64,000 nucleotides of DNA from Linanthus parryae (Eukaryota > Streptophyta > Magnoliopsida > Ericales > Polemoniaceae). The stretch is taken from assembly GCA_023055425.1 (NCBI GenBank), contig JALGPY010000002.1:50863321-50927320 (forward strand), written 5' to 3'. Below, piece by piece: positions 24,801 to 36,108 of this stretch (position 1 is its first letter; the number at the start of each line of letters is the position of its first letter). Under the pieces are notes generated by a model. The model was not told the origin of the DNA. It searched no databases and saw only the letters and a program-made list of their open reading frames with translations. Made by a program: the position numbers and the translations under genes.

Positions 24801-27800
24801 TATTAAATACTCGTACTAGTTACTATGTTTCACTACTTAATGCTGGAACGACTAGTCAAAGCTCAAAATAAGAGGATAAACATACATTTCCCAAGTACAT
24901 GTACTTTCCTAAGATATCTTTCAAAACCCAATAGTTTATGTTGAAATCGTCAACATCATCCTGCATCACCTTGTTCGGGGCCATTGGGTTATTGGTTTAT
25001 TGAATTGTGTGGTTGAGGAGAAGAGAGAGAAGATACTGGTTGTTCTCTTATCATATCAACCGTAAATTTCTATAAACAAAAACCCAAAGCCCCATAATCC
25101 AACGGCTCTAACAAACCATATGTATTGGTGTGGATCAACAATTTAGTTTCCTGGTTTGATTCCATTCTGAATGTGCTTTGGAGCATGTATCCTACTTATA
25201 ATAGGCTTTCAAAAGGACGAGGTATTGGCAATGGCATAGCTGAGCTATTATACTTTAAAGCGAGGGTGATCATCTCAGGCTGTTTAGGCATGAGCAAAAT
25301 CACTTTGGAATAAATAGAGAATGTGTTTGTTGGATTAGAAGAAGAAGAAATCAAAGGCGACGCAGTGATGGCGTCGGAAACATCGGCTCTGTTTGCTGTT
25401 TCACATCGTGAGAGAGAGGGTGGGTGGATAGTTTATAGCTAAGGGTAAATAAGTCATTTCACGAAGAGTTTTCAACGGATTCCCTAAATTTTAACATAAC
25501 CGCACATAACCTTATAAAGTATCAACTTTAGATTCTGACATTTTGGGTCAGATGATACTACGGTAACAGTAACGGTGACCTCCTCTTGGGTTAGCAGTAG
25601 TTTTTTTGTTACTCAAAACTCGCATTTTATCCAGGTCTCTAGCTATATACTGCGTTTTTTTCTTTAGGGGGTATTTCAATTGGACATTCGATGACATATT
25701 AGATGGAGTGATACAATGATACTGCAGCTTTTGCATTCCATGATTTTCTGATCCTTTTTTGTCCATTTGACAAAGTTGGACTTACCTATGATCTTTTTGC
25801 AGGGAGAATAGTAATTGGACTCTATGGAAATGTAGTACCGAAAACTGCTGGTAAGCTTTCTCGACTCCTTGATTCATTCACTGATATCAGAATCATGGAT
25901 GATCTTATCTGGCATGTACACACTCATTATTGTTGTTGGTGCTATTCGATTGTGTTTAATGCTACTGTTCTTCTAGACCTTTCAGTGATATAAGAGTTGA
26001 TTTAATATCTGAAACATGTATGAGTTTGACATAACCTTACTAGTTTATGAGTTAAAATCTAAATGTAAATAAAATTTCTGGTTGATCTATGGTACGGAGT
26101 GCGCCCTTCATGTTGTGGTTTTAATACGGCAGCTGGTTATCCTAATTTGTACCTTATAGAATCATTTGTGCCAAATTCCCAAGACATGTGAAGGCTTGTG
26201 TGTTAAGGAACCAGAAAGCTAATGTAGTGAAGATAAATTACCTATCACAGCATCTCAGGACATTTAGGGACTGAGTACTTACTCTCTGGGCTTTGATTTT
26301 ACTTGAAACGAAGGATCCTGAATATAATGTTTTTGATTTACTAGGCATTCAGCCGTATGTAGGTGGTGTAGAGGGAGTTCGGTTCAAAACTTGCAGGTTT
26401 GAATAGGAAAATGAACTAATAGACATTTCCTGTAGCCGGTGATTCAAAGCATATTGAGTATTGACCTTGCTCTTCCCGAGTTAATAATTGATCGATCATA
26501 GAGGTAGTACTATACATGGTACTTGGCCTTCTAAAAAAAATTCAGGGTATTTTCTCATGCGTTCTTATTCAAGGATCCTGATCTCATGCAAAGGTTGACT
26601 ACTCCCTTTATGTTACTGTGTTCCAGGGATCCTTTGATTAACTTGATCCAGGAAAATATTCTATCAGTCCAGAAACTTTTCCAATCCTATTAAGCAAATA
26701 GAACACAAAATACAAGTGCATTCTCTTACAAAGTCCTCACTTTTCTTGACTACTACTACCTCTGTATCGCCAGCTTCTTCCTAGTTTGACTTTTATCACT
26801 ATCCACCGGGTCACTTTGACCTGGTGATTTGATTATCAAAACGATGCAAGAAATTTGTAATCATTTCAGGGTGCTCTATAACACATGTAAGGATTACCAA
26901 AAATTGCATCGTTTTGCTATCCAAATGACCGAGTCAAAGTGACATGGTTACGAATGAAAAAGTCAAAGTAGGAAGAAGCTGGCGAAACGGAGGTAGTAGC
27001 AAGCAGTCAAGTGTTTTCAGGACAAGTGGTTGTTTGGGAATTAAAGTGTATACTAACTTTTTCTCAAATTATTGAACTTGGATGGGTAGCCCAATAAACC
27101 AAACCGAATAAAACCACTCTAAATGATTTGGGTGGTTACACCTAACCGAATGTTGTGGTTTAGTTTTTCAAATGTTGACCAAACCGATCCATGCACACCC
27201 CTAATTCGCAATACTCAAGTTCGGGTGCAATTTCTATCCCGGAGTATAATCTAAACCAAACCCCTTGCACTCTACCTTATGCAGCGAAAGTTAAGAGTGA
27301 GTTGATTTGACTTAGTTGCTATACGTACTAACTTAGTGAGAAAGAAACAAGCCCTGGAGTCAGAAATCTATATAACTATCTACTATGGGGAATAGCTTAT
27401 CCCCAAAATAAGACATCTCCTACCAAACACAAATTTTACGTACCAAACAACCATAGTGGGGATAAAAAACACGGATAACAGTCCCTATTGGTTGTCCGCA
27501 AAGTCAAGTGAGTGTTTGGTGGGTGAGATCATGGTGTTTCTGATTTACTGGGCATTCAGCCTTGTGTAGGACTATGGTGAGGAGAAAGTTCAGTTCAGTT
27601 CAACACTTGAGGGTGTGAATAGGAAAATGAACTAGTAGCCAATCCCTGTAGCTGGGGATTCAAAAAGCATATGGACATTACTCTTCCCAAGCTAATCATT
27701 TATCAACCACAGCGGTAATAATATACATTGGGCTTGTTTGGATGAGAGTAAGTAGGGAGGAACTAAAAAGTCAAAAATTTGAGATAATTGGTCAAACCTC

Positions 27801-30800
27801 TCCAAACGAACAAAAAACGGATTTCCGCCAAAAAAAATCCGGATTTCCGGCTTGAAATCCGGATTTCCGGATTTTCAGCCGGATTTCCGTATATTTTGGC
27901 GGAAATCCTGGTTTTTTTTTTGCAAAATTCCAAACTTCTAAATGTATCTTTTGGTTCTTTTACATGATTTTGTGTTATCACAGTGGTAAAGTGTTTGAAT
28001 TCATTACATGAGGTCCTATGTTCGAACCTCACAATCTCAAAAAATTAATTTTTTTACCCATTATCTATAATAATCTACCTCATCCAAACACTACAGATAA
28101 AAGGAGCTTTTAAGCTCAACCTCTCACTTATTTCAGCTCATCCAAACAGCCCCATTATACATGGTATTTACCCTTCTCAAAAAGAATATACATCCTATTA
28201 TCTCATGTGTTCTTATCCCAAGATCTTGATCTCATGCAAGGGTTAACTGCCCTCTTAATATAAGTGTGTTCCAGGGATCCTTTGATTAACTAGATCCATG
28301 AAAATAGTCCATCAGTTAGGAAAATTTTTCCAATCCTATAAAGATAATATAACACAAATACAAGTGTGTACCCACTTACTTTTACTATATTTGTTTCTCC
28401 AAGTAATAACTAAGCACACAATTTAGTACAGGGAATTCTTGTAAGAGCATCTCCAGTAATCTATACAAATGTGTCGTTATGCAAAATTTACATAATATGT
28501 GTAAAAATTACAATCCAACAGAAGAGGCATCCTGTCGTGCAAAATGCAGGACATGCATCCACCTCGCCAAATTTGGCGAGGATTGTCCCATCGGCATCTT
28601 TAATTCTTTAATTTAACCCATGTCTCCTAATTTTTCTCAACCACTTCTCCTATCTATTCGACATAGTTGTCCCTCAAATAACTCTCCCATTCCTTCGATT
28701 TATTAGCTTTCGAAAGTGACCTGTAAAGGAAAAACACACTTTATAATGTTTTTACATAGTTACTGTTGGAGAAGAAGTGTGAAATTATCATCATGCAAAA
28801 TGCAAAAAGTGCAATTTTGTGTATAATTTGCACGGTACTGTTGGAGATGCTCTAACCCCCCAAAAGATTGGATAGTGAACTGGTGTGCATACTCCTAGTC
28901 TTCCTTGTGGATTTTGTTTATCATGTAGCTGTGGATGCTCCTCAGCTAAGCTGTTTCTGAGAAACTACTGTTTGAGAAGATCGATTCGGCCAATTTCCTA
29001 TGCAGATATAACTTCTTTCCTGTTAGGTGTAAAGAAATATGTTCCACATCATACACCAATCTTATGAGAGCTGGCTCACACAGGCTGCATAGCTTACATG
29101 TTGAGATTTTGGATATGGATGATTAGATGGGTAGAAGAATAGAAAGACTCTTTGTTTAAACTCAATGAGGTGTCCTAACAAGGTTGTTGCATTACCAATT
29201 TATCGTCTAAAATCTAAAAGATGCACAACGGCATCAACACTAAACAATCAAATAAATTCATTGCATTACCAATTTGTCATACTTCAACCTAATGGCTTAT
29301 ACGAATTAGTTTCTCACCAAAGCTTCTGACATGGCTCAACTATAATCACGAAGCTTCCTGAATAACTTACTTTGTTATTCTCTATGCACGTTATTTCCTT
29401 TCCTCTATAGTGGATTATGATATTGTACATAACCAATTTAGAACTCAAGTACTTGGCAGCCAGCCAAACAAGATGAACTTTTTGGCCCATGAAAAACCCC
29501 TTGGTCCAGTTCAGCCATTGTCAGTTGCTCATTTAAGCTTAATATTATCTCCACCAGCTTGTAGAGCTTGACTTGTTAGTGCTGTTATTTTCGCTGTGCG
29601 AGTACCCTTGATTGTTCACACCAGAGCATGTGCAAAGCATTTGGGTGCTAAGAAAAGGTTACAGTGTTACAGCTCCTTATGAAGTTTGCTTGTAGCATCG
29701 AGCAAATGTGCTTGTTACAACCTTCTTAATGATTATTCTTGCTCTATATCTGCATTTTTTTTACTCAGTAAGATCAGCTTCGTGTTTCCCTTGGCAGTTT
29801 TGTTTTTGGCATATTTTCCTGATATTGTGATTGGATCCTCTTTTTGCAGAAAATTTCAGGGCACTCTGCACAGGTACTTGTCCACTCAACGGAATGATAA
29901 AGAATTTTGAACTTCCACACATTCTCGTAAGGGCATTTTTTGTGAATCTTCTGCATAGAACTTGCATAATCTTATTGCAGGAGAGCGTGGAAAGAGTTCC
30001 AGTGGAAAGCCTCTACACTACAAAGGAACACCACTTCATCGTATTATACCCGGTTTCATGATTCAGGGTGGAGACATTATTTATGGAGATGGGAAGGGAA
30101 GTGAATCCATATATGGCGGAACCTTCCCTGATGAAAGTTTTAAGACAAAACACTCACATCCAGGTACTGTATTGCTTCATTTATGAAGTTCATACCTAGG
30201 AATTCTAAGAGCTTTCGCTTACTATCATTGTTCATTGGCATGTATTTTTGTAGGCGTTGTTTCGATGGCAAATTCGGGACCTAATTCCAATGGCTCACAG
30301 TTTTTTATAACGACAGTCAAGGCTAGCTGGTAAGCTACTACACCATTGAGGTCGTCGTTATTTTCATTTAATTAATCAGATATGATGTTCTAAAACAAAT
30401 CATACGATGCGTTGTTTTATTTTACAATCGTTCTGAAAGAAAAATCCAATTGCTGTCAAATCTTTAGACAAATTGGTTTCATTCTCCAAATCAACTAACA
30501 GCTGTTGTTCTCTTATTAATGCTTAATTTTTCCTGGAGTTTGCATGGAAAATGAAAAGAAAGGGAACTGCAAAGATTGTAGTGTCTCTACTCTTTTCTCT
30601 TGCTCAAAACACAAACTAATAAAATTATACAAGTTTTTGATGGACGTGTGTCACTATAGTAACATGTCCCTCTCGAGTGTGGCGATTTCTTAGTATTTTG
30701 CTTGGTTGACTATGTTGGTTTTGCATAATTTTTTCTAGTATGGTTAAATGTCTGTGGCAGATGCATAATTGAACTGAGCTTTGTAGACATGTTTTCTTAC

Positions 30801-31195
30801 AGTTATCGCAAGTTTGTTCTAATCGTATGCCTAAAAGAAGGTTGTAATTGTATCCTGAAGTGTCTTACCTTAGTGATCTTCTGCACTGAGAAATACTGAC
30901 AGATCTTGACCAAATAGTATTTGAACCTAGTCACTCGATTTCCAAATATCTTTCGATATGATGTGAAATTGACTTCTGGTGTGTGATTCAAACATCCGGT
31001 GAATGTTTCAGGTTGGATGGGGAACACGTGGTCTTTGGTAAGGTTATTGAAGGGATGGACACGGTTTATGCAATTGAGGGAGGAGCTGGAACATACAGTG
31101 GGAAGCCCAGGAAAAAGGTTATTATTGCCGACTGCGCGGAGATACCTAAGAGTGAATGGGAAGACGGTAGCAAGGCCTCAACAGTTGCTTCATGA
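20383..31195 (+). CDS. CYP21-1: membrane-anchored cyclophilin (peptidyl-prolyl cis-trans isomerase), CYP21-1-like
   Basis: Seven exons: 20383-20481, 24200-24278, 25803-25850, 29850-29873, 29981-30163, 30254-30329, 31012-31195. All introns are GT-AG and the joined frame is 230 codons plus TGA. Residues 13-28 form a hydrophobic signal-anchor after a short basic N terminus, so the catalytic domain should face the secretory lumen. Residues ~46-214 are a complete cyclophilin domain. Residues equivalent to human CypA Arg55, Phe60, Gln63, Phe113, Trp121 and His126 are all present (R104, F109, Q112, F162, W170, H175), so it should be an active prolyl isomerase assisting protein folding. From memory it most resembles Arabidopsis At4g34960 (CYP21-1), including the R-E-I-S-x-x-L-Q-P-R-C-L-L start. 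The upstream in-frame ATG at 20323 lies in the presumed 5' UTR; 20383 was preferred because it gives the family N terminus. Introns 1 (3.7 kb) and 3 (4.0 kb) are swollen by repeats. Confidence 0.93.
21632..21669 (+). mobile_element. small A7 insertion with 9-bp direct repeats
   Basis: GTGGATTTT at 21632-21640 and 21661-21669 flanks TTCTC-A7-GAAATTAC. It resembles the other pyrimidine-stub plus A-run insertions of the window but is short, so chance is possible. Confidence 0.4.
21854..21900 (+). mobile_element. tail-only retroposon-like insertion (A29)
   Basis: TCCCAC at 21854-21859 and 21895-21900 flanks TTCCTC followed by 29 A. The hexamer before the A run is the same as in the minus-strand insertion at 6842-6882. 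The flanking repeat is only 6 bp. Confidence 0.45.
22511..24199. other. rest of intron 1; possible MITE end near 23196
   Basis: Mostly featureless AT-rich intron. TTCCCTCCGCCCACTTTAAG at about 23202 has the CTCCCTCCG-type end of Stowaway-like MITEs, but no matching inverted end was found. Confidence 0.35.
24279..25802. other. intron 2, no other feature seen
   Basis: Intron 2 of the cyclophilin gene. The 110-codon ORF near 24403 has no domain and is taken as chance. Confidence 0.5.
26325..26740 (+). repeat. intron 3 duplication, copy A
   Basis: The segment from TTTTTGATTTACTAGGCATTCAGCC to ACACAAAATACAAGTGCA is repeated, diverged, at 27535-28375. Shared blocks include AATAGGAAAATGAACTA, TCATGCAA-GGTT-ACT and GTGTTCCAGGGATCCTTTGA. 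This copy lacks the MITE that interrupts copy B and so serves as a near-empty site. Confidence 0.75.
26756..26996. mobile_element. Stowaway-like MITE copy 1 (TA target), intron 3
   Basis: Inverted ends CTACCTCTGTATCGCCAGCT and AGCTGGCGAAACGGAGGTAG are flanked by TA. The interior carries the family hallmark GGGTCACTTTGACCTGGTGA and its inverted partner, so the 241-bp element can fold end to end. Related copies lie at 43095, 43186, 53184, 55433 and 58849. Confidence 0.85.
27730..28153. mobile_element. TIR element (MITE) in intron 3
   Basis: Inverted ends GGGCTTGTTTGGATGAG and CTCATCCAAACAGCCCC. The duplicated intron copy without it (around 26505-26520) shows that it is an insertion. The interior includes a palindromic cluster of AAATCCGGATTTCCGG units (27815-27905) and a tRNA-like SINE head (27980-28045). 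The target duplication is unclear, with ATT as one possibility. Confidence 0.75.
27975..28045 (+). mobile_element. SINE-like tRNA-derived head
   Basis: AGTGGTAAAGTG (about 27982) resembles a pol III A box, and GTTCGAACC (28020-28028) is a perfect B box, about 28 bp apart, followed by CTCACAATCTC and A6. This is the arrangement of a tRNA-derived SINE head, but 5' and 3' limits and flanking duplications are not visible. The tRNA fold is too degraded for a functional tRNA gene. Confidence 0.45.
28445..28852. mobile_element. Tourist-like MITE in intron 3, TSD TAA
   Basis: GAGCATCTCCAGTA at the left and TGTTGGAGATGCTC at the right are inverted ends, flanked by TAA on both sides (28442-28444, 28853-28855). 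It contains a CGCCAAATTTGGCG palindrome. A relative lies at 31351. Confidence 0.85.
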
Positions 31196-31252
31196 TTGTG
31201 ACGGGGTTTTATATTGGAGGTTTTTTCGGCTATATTTGTAGGTAAAATAAAT

Positions 31253-31300
31253 TTACTTGTCTTCTCTCAAAAAAAAAAAAAAAAAATTACTTGTCTTCTC
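31253..31300 (+). mobile_element. tail-only retroposon-like insertion (A18) in the CYP21-1 3' region
   Basis: TTACTTGTCTTCTC occurs exactly at 31253-31266 and 31287-31300. Between them are only TC and 18 A. The site is 58 bp past the cyclophilin stop codon, so probably in its 3' UTR. A perfect 14-bp direct repeat around a bare A run is most simply explained by target-primed insertion of a tail. Confidence 0.6.
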
Positions 31301-31350
31301 CAGTTAGATGTCCTACAAATAAAAATAAAAATCGGGTTTGGTGTCTAAAA

Positions 31351-31770
31351 GAGCATCTCCAATGCGCTAGGCAAATAAGTATTTTTAGCCAAAATATAGA
31401 GTTGCCTAAAATTGTAGGTCCAATGGGTTATGTATATTGTTATGCAAAATACAAAATAGGCATTCATTTCGCCAAACTTGGAGCCCCTTGGTGCTACCTT
31501 GGCCATCATCAATTTTTTCCTATACTTGAGGATTTTTAAGTATCACTTGAAATATAAGACAATTTCCCCCACGTCCCTACAATTTCTCACCCACTATTCC
31601 TAAGTTTCTTCATGTTGATGATTTGTCTTAAAATTTCTCTGTCCCTCCCTACAATTTATATCCCTGTGTGTTTGTCCAAGTGTTTTTCATTATTTATGCT
31701 TAATTAGCATTGGAGAAGAAGCATGAAATTCTTTATAAACAAAATGCAAAAGTTCAATTTTTAACTTCCC
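31351..31770. mobile_element. diverged relative of the 28445 MITE, right end lost
   Basis: GAGCATCTCCAATGCGC at the left and internal blocks TCGCCAAACTTGG and GGAGAAGAAGCATGAAATT...CAAAATGCAAAA parallel the element at 28445 (TCGCCAAATTTGG; GGAGAAGAAGTGTGAAATT...CAAAATGCAAAA). The terminal inverted partner is not recognisable. Confidence 0.55.
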
Positions 31771-32439
31771 TTCCGCTTAATGTTCTGAAGTTACAGATCC
31801 ATACAGAGGTATTCTCGAGGAACTCAGAGGGTGTTGCTCTGCCCAGATTCTGCCTGTGCGTATGTCTTGCTGCTATCTGTCTGTGCACTGAAGAGGAATT
31901 GGTCTTGTTGTGGGTTAACATATTCGTGTAGGTCATAGTGAAATTGTATTACAGTATACTATATTACTATTTGATACTACTAATGACATCTTGTGCGTCT
32001 AATTCTAACCTCAGTTATATGTTGGCATGAGTTCACTTTGAGGCTGCTGTTCGTCTGCTGTAGATGTGTTTGTATTTACTGAAATAGGTATCGGTAAAAA
32101 AGATGATGGTGTGCCAGAGTCTTACATCAAGAAGATATCTAGTCAAATTAAATTCTCTTCCGGGTTCTGGTTACTGTCCTGCTGCCTTTTTTGGTTCGTA
32201 TTACCTAACTTTGTCTATTTGACATAGTATGATCACGATGATCAAGACACATCTGAAAGTTACATTTTGTAGACGGGTAGTTGTTTGTTCTGGGAAATAT
32301 CTGCTATATTATGCGACTGATGGTTTGGATTGGTAGGTTTTTGTTTTCCATTTTTGAATTTCAACCAGCTCACCACACCTAAACTTAATTAACGGGTTAA
32401 GGCAGGAGTAGTTCCTATTTCAAAGGGCTGTCAGATAAC
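31771..32439. other. intergenic, no feature seen
   Basis: No coding or transposon signature that I can support. Confidence 0.4.
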
Positions 32440-32810
32440 AGAAGTTCAAAGGAAATTAGCCAAACGTGGAGCTCACTGAAGAAGAAGAAGACTGCCACGT
32501 TTTACAAAGGGTCACGAAGCTCAAGGATCAGATTAGAGAAATTGATAGAGGCCCTCAAACAAATGATTAATTGAAGATCGAAAGAAGGGTCGAAAACGAG
32601 CTTGATGGTTAGCTATATAGAGAAGAAATGATGCGGAGGTAGAGGTCTAGGGAGATTTAGCTTCAACAAGGTGATAAGAATACAAAATTCTTTCATAAAA
32701 AAAGAATTCTTGAGGTAATCTAGAAACATCTCGGGACTCGATGATGATAGTGACAGTCTGGGTCACCAATCCGGAAGCAGTGAAAAATGTATTGGAAGGT
32801 TACTTGAATG

Positions 32811-32846
32811 ACTCTCTTACATTTTTTTAGGAAAACTCTTTTACAT
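32811..32846 (-). mobile_element. small A6 insertion with near-perfect 12-bp direct repeats
   Basis: ACTCTCTTACAT (32811-32822) and ACTCTTTTACAT (32835-32846) match at 11 of 12 bases and enclose 12 nt that read TTTCCT-A6 on the minus strand. This is the same pattern as the other stub-plus-A insertions, within the LINE relic. Confidence 0.4.
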
Positions 32847-32857
32847 CTTGAAAGAAT

Positions 32858-32862
32858 AGTGG
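32858..32862 (+). repeat. target-site duplication AGTGG of gypsy element (left)
   Basis: Repeated at 40677-40681 directly after the other end of the element. Confidence 0.92.
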
Positions 32863-34214
32863 TGAAACACCCCGGAACCCCGGTTCCTTGCTAGCACAAC
32901 CAAACGATAATCCAAAAGCGCATTTATTTAATAAAAACCGGAGAAATCCTCCAACAAATGTTTGAAATAAATAAAATGACATTGTCTAAATGAAATAAAT
33001 ACTTCCTAAGTAAATAAATGTTTCCTATCAGCCTCATCCTAGTCTTCAATTCACGTGTGCGCGTTCCCCCACCTTATTCTCGACCTGCGGGTTTTAAAAT
33101 AGCGAAAGCCGACCGCAGAAAACGTTTATCAGTAAAAACTGAGTAAGCTCAAACCACAACATGTAAAACAAGAGTTTTGGCTAACAGAAAATATAAACAA
33201 GAGGTATAAGCAAGAGAGATTTGATTAACCCGTAAGAATTTAAAACAGTAGCTGATTGCACATATAAATCATTAGTTTAGCTGAGGCATATTTATCCCAG
33301 CGGGTAACGAATGCCCACAGAGAGGTCACGATGCAATAAGTAACAAATAGGGTATCTTCTGGGATATCACAGTCCATCCCAGTTCTCCCTAAACAACTAT
33401 GAGACCTTAAGTGTCGACACCCCTATACCGTAGTGACCTACACTGGCATAAGTAGTACTCAATAGCTTTCACGCCTTTATATAACCCCGCGATCGTATCA
33501 TAGCAGTATATGTCAATCACGGGGGCCGGGTATGTAATCTCGTGTGGATTAGCACCCGAGGGGAATCACTCATGTGTCCCTCCACGCACATCCTCTGTAC
33601 ATCGCCCCAATTCATTTATCGTTCATTATTCTTTCACAATTTCACAAGAGTAACATTTGATTCAAAAGGCTGAGTAAAACACATTCTCCAAATCACAATT
33701 CACATTTAATCCAGCTGTAAAATATTTTTGAGTATTGAAAGATATAGCAGTTGACCATTTAGGAAATAACGCACGCGAAAACCACATTTTGAAAGTTAAA
33801 GGTGTTGCACGCCTGAACTTACCTGGAAATTGAAGGGAGCTTGTCACACGAAAGCAAACGAAATCCTAGTAATACGGATGCTCCACAAATTCGCCGTCTA
33901 CGAAGTTGGCGTCTACAATAGCAAATATTTCCTAATTATCATTCAATTATCACGACATAGCGCATACAAATCCTATATGCAATGTATATGACCCCTTATC
34001 TAAACCCCCAAGATTTGCTAAAGTGAAATATGAATTCGATTATACATATAGCTTATAAAAGCTAGTGCTTATATAAAAACAAGATACTATAACTATAATG
34101 ATATTTTGTAAACTTATTCGTATACATTAAAAAAACTATTTTAATTTAGTCATATGACCATTTCCGAAAAGATTAAACTTGACGATTATATTTAATAAAG
34201 CATATATATGCATA

Positions 34215-34257
34215 AGTATATAGTAAAAGCTTTCAAAAAAAAAGTATATAGTAAAAG
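34215..34257 (+). mobile_element. A8 insertion with 15-bp direct repeats inside the LTR (also at 39182-39224)
   Basis: AGTATATAGTAAAAG occurs at 34215-34229 and 34243-34257 around CTTTC-A8. The same arrangement exists in the other LTR, so it predates the last transposition of the element and was copied with it. Confidence 0.5.
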
Positions 34258-34260
34258 AAA

Positions 34261-34261
<1 letters not shown>

Positions 34262-34351
<90 letters not shown>
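34262..34351 (+). repeat. (TAA)n microsatellite in the 3' LTR
   Basis: About 30 TAA units, against about 18 at the same place in the 5' LTR (39230-39283). It produces poly-Ile and poly-Leu pseudo-ORFs on the minus strand that are not genes. Confidence 0.95.
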
Positions 34352-34356
<5 letters not shown>

Positions 34357-35746
34357 CAACGTGCAAAGTTTGGAAAAACTATAGTAATTGCTTACTTTGA
34401 AAAGATTTGGCAAACTTACTCCAACCATTATTCTTACATTCTAGTACTTTAATTACTTACAAAATCTCCTACAATGCCATTTATCTATACCAATACAGTA
34501 CTGCTACTACTAATATTATAATAGACTACCCATCTTTCTAATTCACCCAACACTCACGACCCACACACCCAACACTCACACACACACAGACTCTACCCGA
34601 CACCCAACGATACACACACACCCTTACATACATCTACAGGTTCGCCCTCTTCTTCAAAATTTCAAATCCCATAACCCCAAAACTATTGAATAGGTAGAAA
34701 CAATAAGTGAAACTGGAAGAAAACAAAACAAGGGGGTTGGGTTGTTACCGTCGAATTGGAACGGAAAGAATGAGTCGCCGGTAACGGGACTTGTGCTGGC
34801 GTCGGAGGCGCGAGAGGACGACGGAGAGCGAGGCGGCAACGGTGATGGCGGAAGGGGTCGCCGGAGCTGGTCTCGGCTTCGGTCGGGGCTGGGCTCCGGT
34901 CGGGTTTTCCGGCCGGGCTTGCTTCGGCGTCGTGAGACAGAGAGCGAGAGAGATCGAGCGAGAACTTGAGAGAGATTGGTTTTGGTGTGGAAAACTCGAT
35001 CTTTACAGTGGGTTTATATAGGCTCGGATTGAAGAATCCGGCAACAAATAGGAGAGTTTCCGGGTTGTTTTTGATTCCGAATCGAACCGCAAAATTGGGT
35101 AAAATTGTTTTCTTGAAACGAAAGAATCGGGTTTTGTGGAATAAGGGGTGAATTGGGACGAATTTCTGGCGGTGTGGTGGTGGAATTTGTGTTTGAGGCG
35201 GAGAAGGAGTCGGAGATGGCGGAGGAGAAGCCGTTCTCCTGTAAGGTGAATGAAGGTTGAAGATGAAGTGAAAATTATCCGGTGTGGCGCGGAGCACCGG
35301 TCACGCGGTGGTTGACACGTAATAATTAATTAAAACGTGACATTTTGGACACGTTAAAAATGTTACACGACCCACAACTTTTAATAACTAAAAACTTATA
35401 TAACTTTAATAATTTTTACAAAAATAGTACGTAAAAACAAAAGTGCATTATTATTATTTATATTTTTTTAAACATAATTACATATATATATATTTATATA
35501 TACATAAAAATACAATATATAACTCATAAAATTAATAGAACTACTTTTATAACTCATACAAAAACAAAAACATTATATTAAAACAAAGGTTCACTATTAT
35601 TATTTTTTCTTAACTTATAATTATATATATGTATAAAAAATAATATAAAACCTAAAAATAAAGAAAACTACTTTTATAAATTCTATTAATGGCCTAAAAT
35701 ATTCAATAATTTCCTAAAAATACCCCCAAAATTACGGGGTATTACA

Positions 35747-35922
35747 TCACATCTCCCTTAAAACAAAGCTTCGTCCCCGAAGCTTAAAATAACTCCCCGA
35801 TGCAAAGAATGTAGTTCTAATGCACACATAATAGCATGACACGTAACACGAAACATGACGGTTATTGAAATGTACGGCTGTTAAATCACGTCTCCCTTAA
35901 AAGGAGTGACGTCCCCGTCACT
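35747..35922 (-). promoter_or_regulatory. polypurine tract and its duplicated module
   Basis: On the minus strand TTTTAAGGGAGATGTGA (35763-35747) abuts the 3' LTR and should prime plus-strand DNA. A second copy, TTTTAAGGGAGACGTGA (35902-35886), lies ~140 bp upstream. Each is preceded by a small hairpin with a GGGGAC loop: AAGCTTCG...CGAAGCTT (35766-35785) and AGTGACG...CGTCACT (35905-35922). Confidence 0.75.
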
Positions 35923-36108
35923 TGGGTCACGGTCGACATGGGTTTTCTGTAGTCGCTAAACCAGCTATGATGGTAGTCTCAGTTCTAGGGATCCTAGTTT
36001 AATTCAAAGGAATATGTTGTCCCAAGGTTTTAAGATTCGAAGTCGAGATAGTTATACGAGGTAGTAGCTAGTAATATGTGACGATATGAAGGAAAAAAAA
36101 CTCCAGGA

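Larger units (their letters stand above)
27535..28375 (+). repeat. intron 3 duplication, copy B
   Basis: Diverged second copy of 26325-26740, interrupted by the TIR element 27730-28153. Confidence 0.75.
32440..32862 (+). pseudogene. LINE relic, part before the gypsy insertion
   Basis: Broken plus-strand frames include the block Q-Q-G-D-K-N-T-K-F-F-H (near 32665-32700), the characteristic 'L..GDkNTkfFH' motif between endonuclease and reverse transcriptase in plant L1 ORF2. Stops lie immediately before it. The relic continues at 40682 after one copy of the target AGTGG. Confidence 0.8.
32863..35746 (-). repeat. 3' LTR of the gypsy element
   Basis: 2884 bp. On the minus strand it runs TGTAATACCCCG...GGGGTGTTTCA. 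It includes CTATATAAAC (35021-35012) as a likely TATA box, a long (TAA)n tract (34262-34351), and donor- and acceptor-like words (33822, 33085). Confidence 0.93.

Noticed and set aside
27975..28045. functional tRNA gene
   Set aside because: B box is good but no acceptor-stem pairing or anticodon arm could be built; treated as a SINE-like head.
34136..34428. poly-Ile and poly-Leu ORFs (also 39103-39359)
   Set aside because: Direct translation of the (TAA)n microsatellite.
34683..35297. 204-codon minus-strand ORF in both gypsy LTRs (also 39614-40228)
   Set aside because: It is Pro/Ser/Arg-rich with no domain and overlaps the probable TATA box. Its identity in the two copies only reflects LTR homogenisation at transposition.
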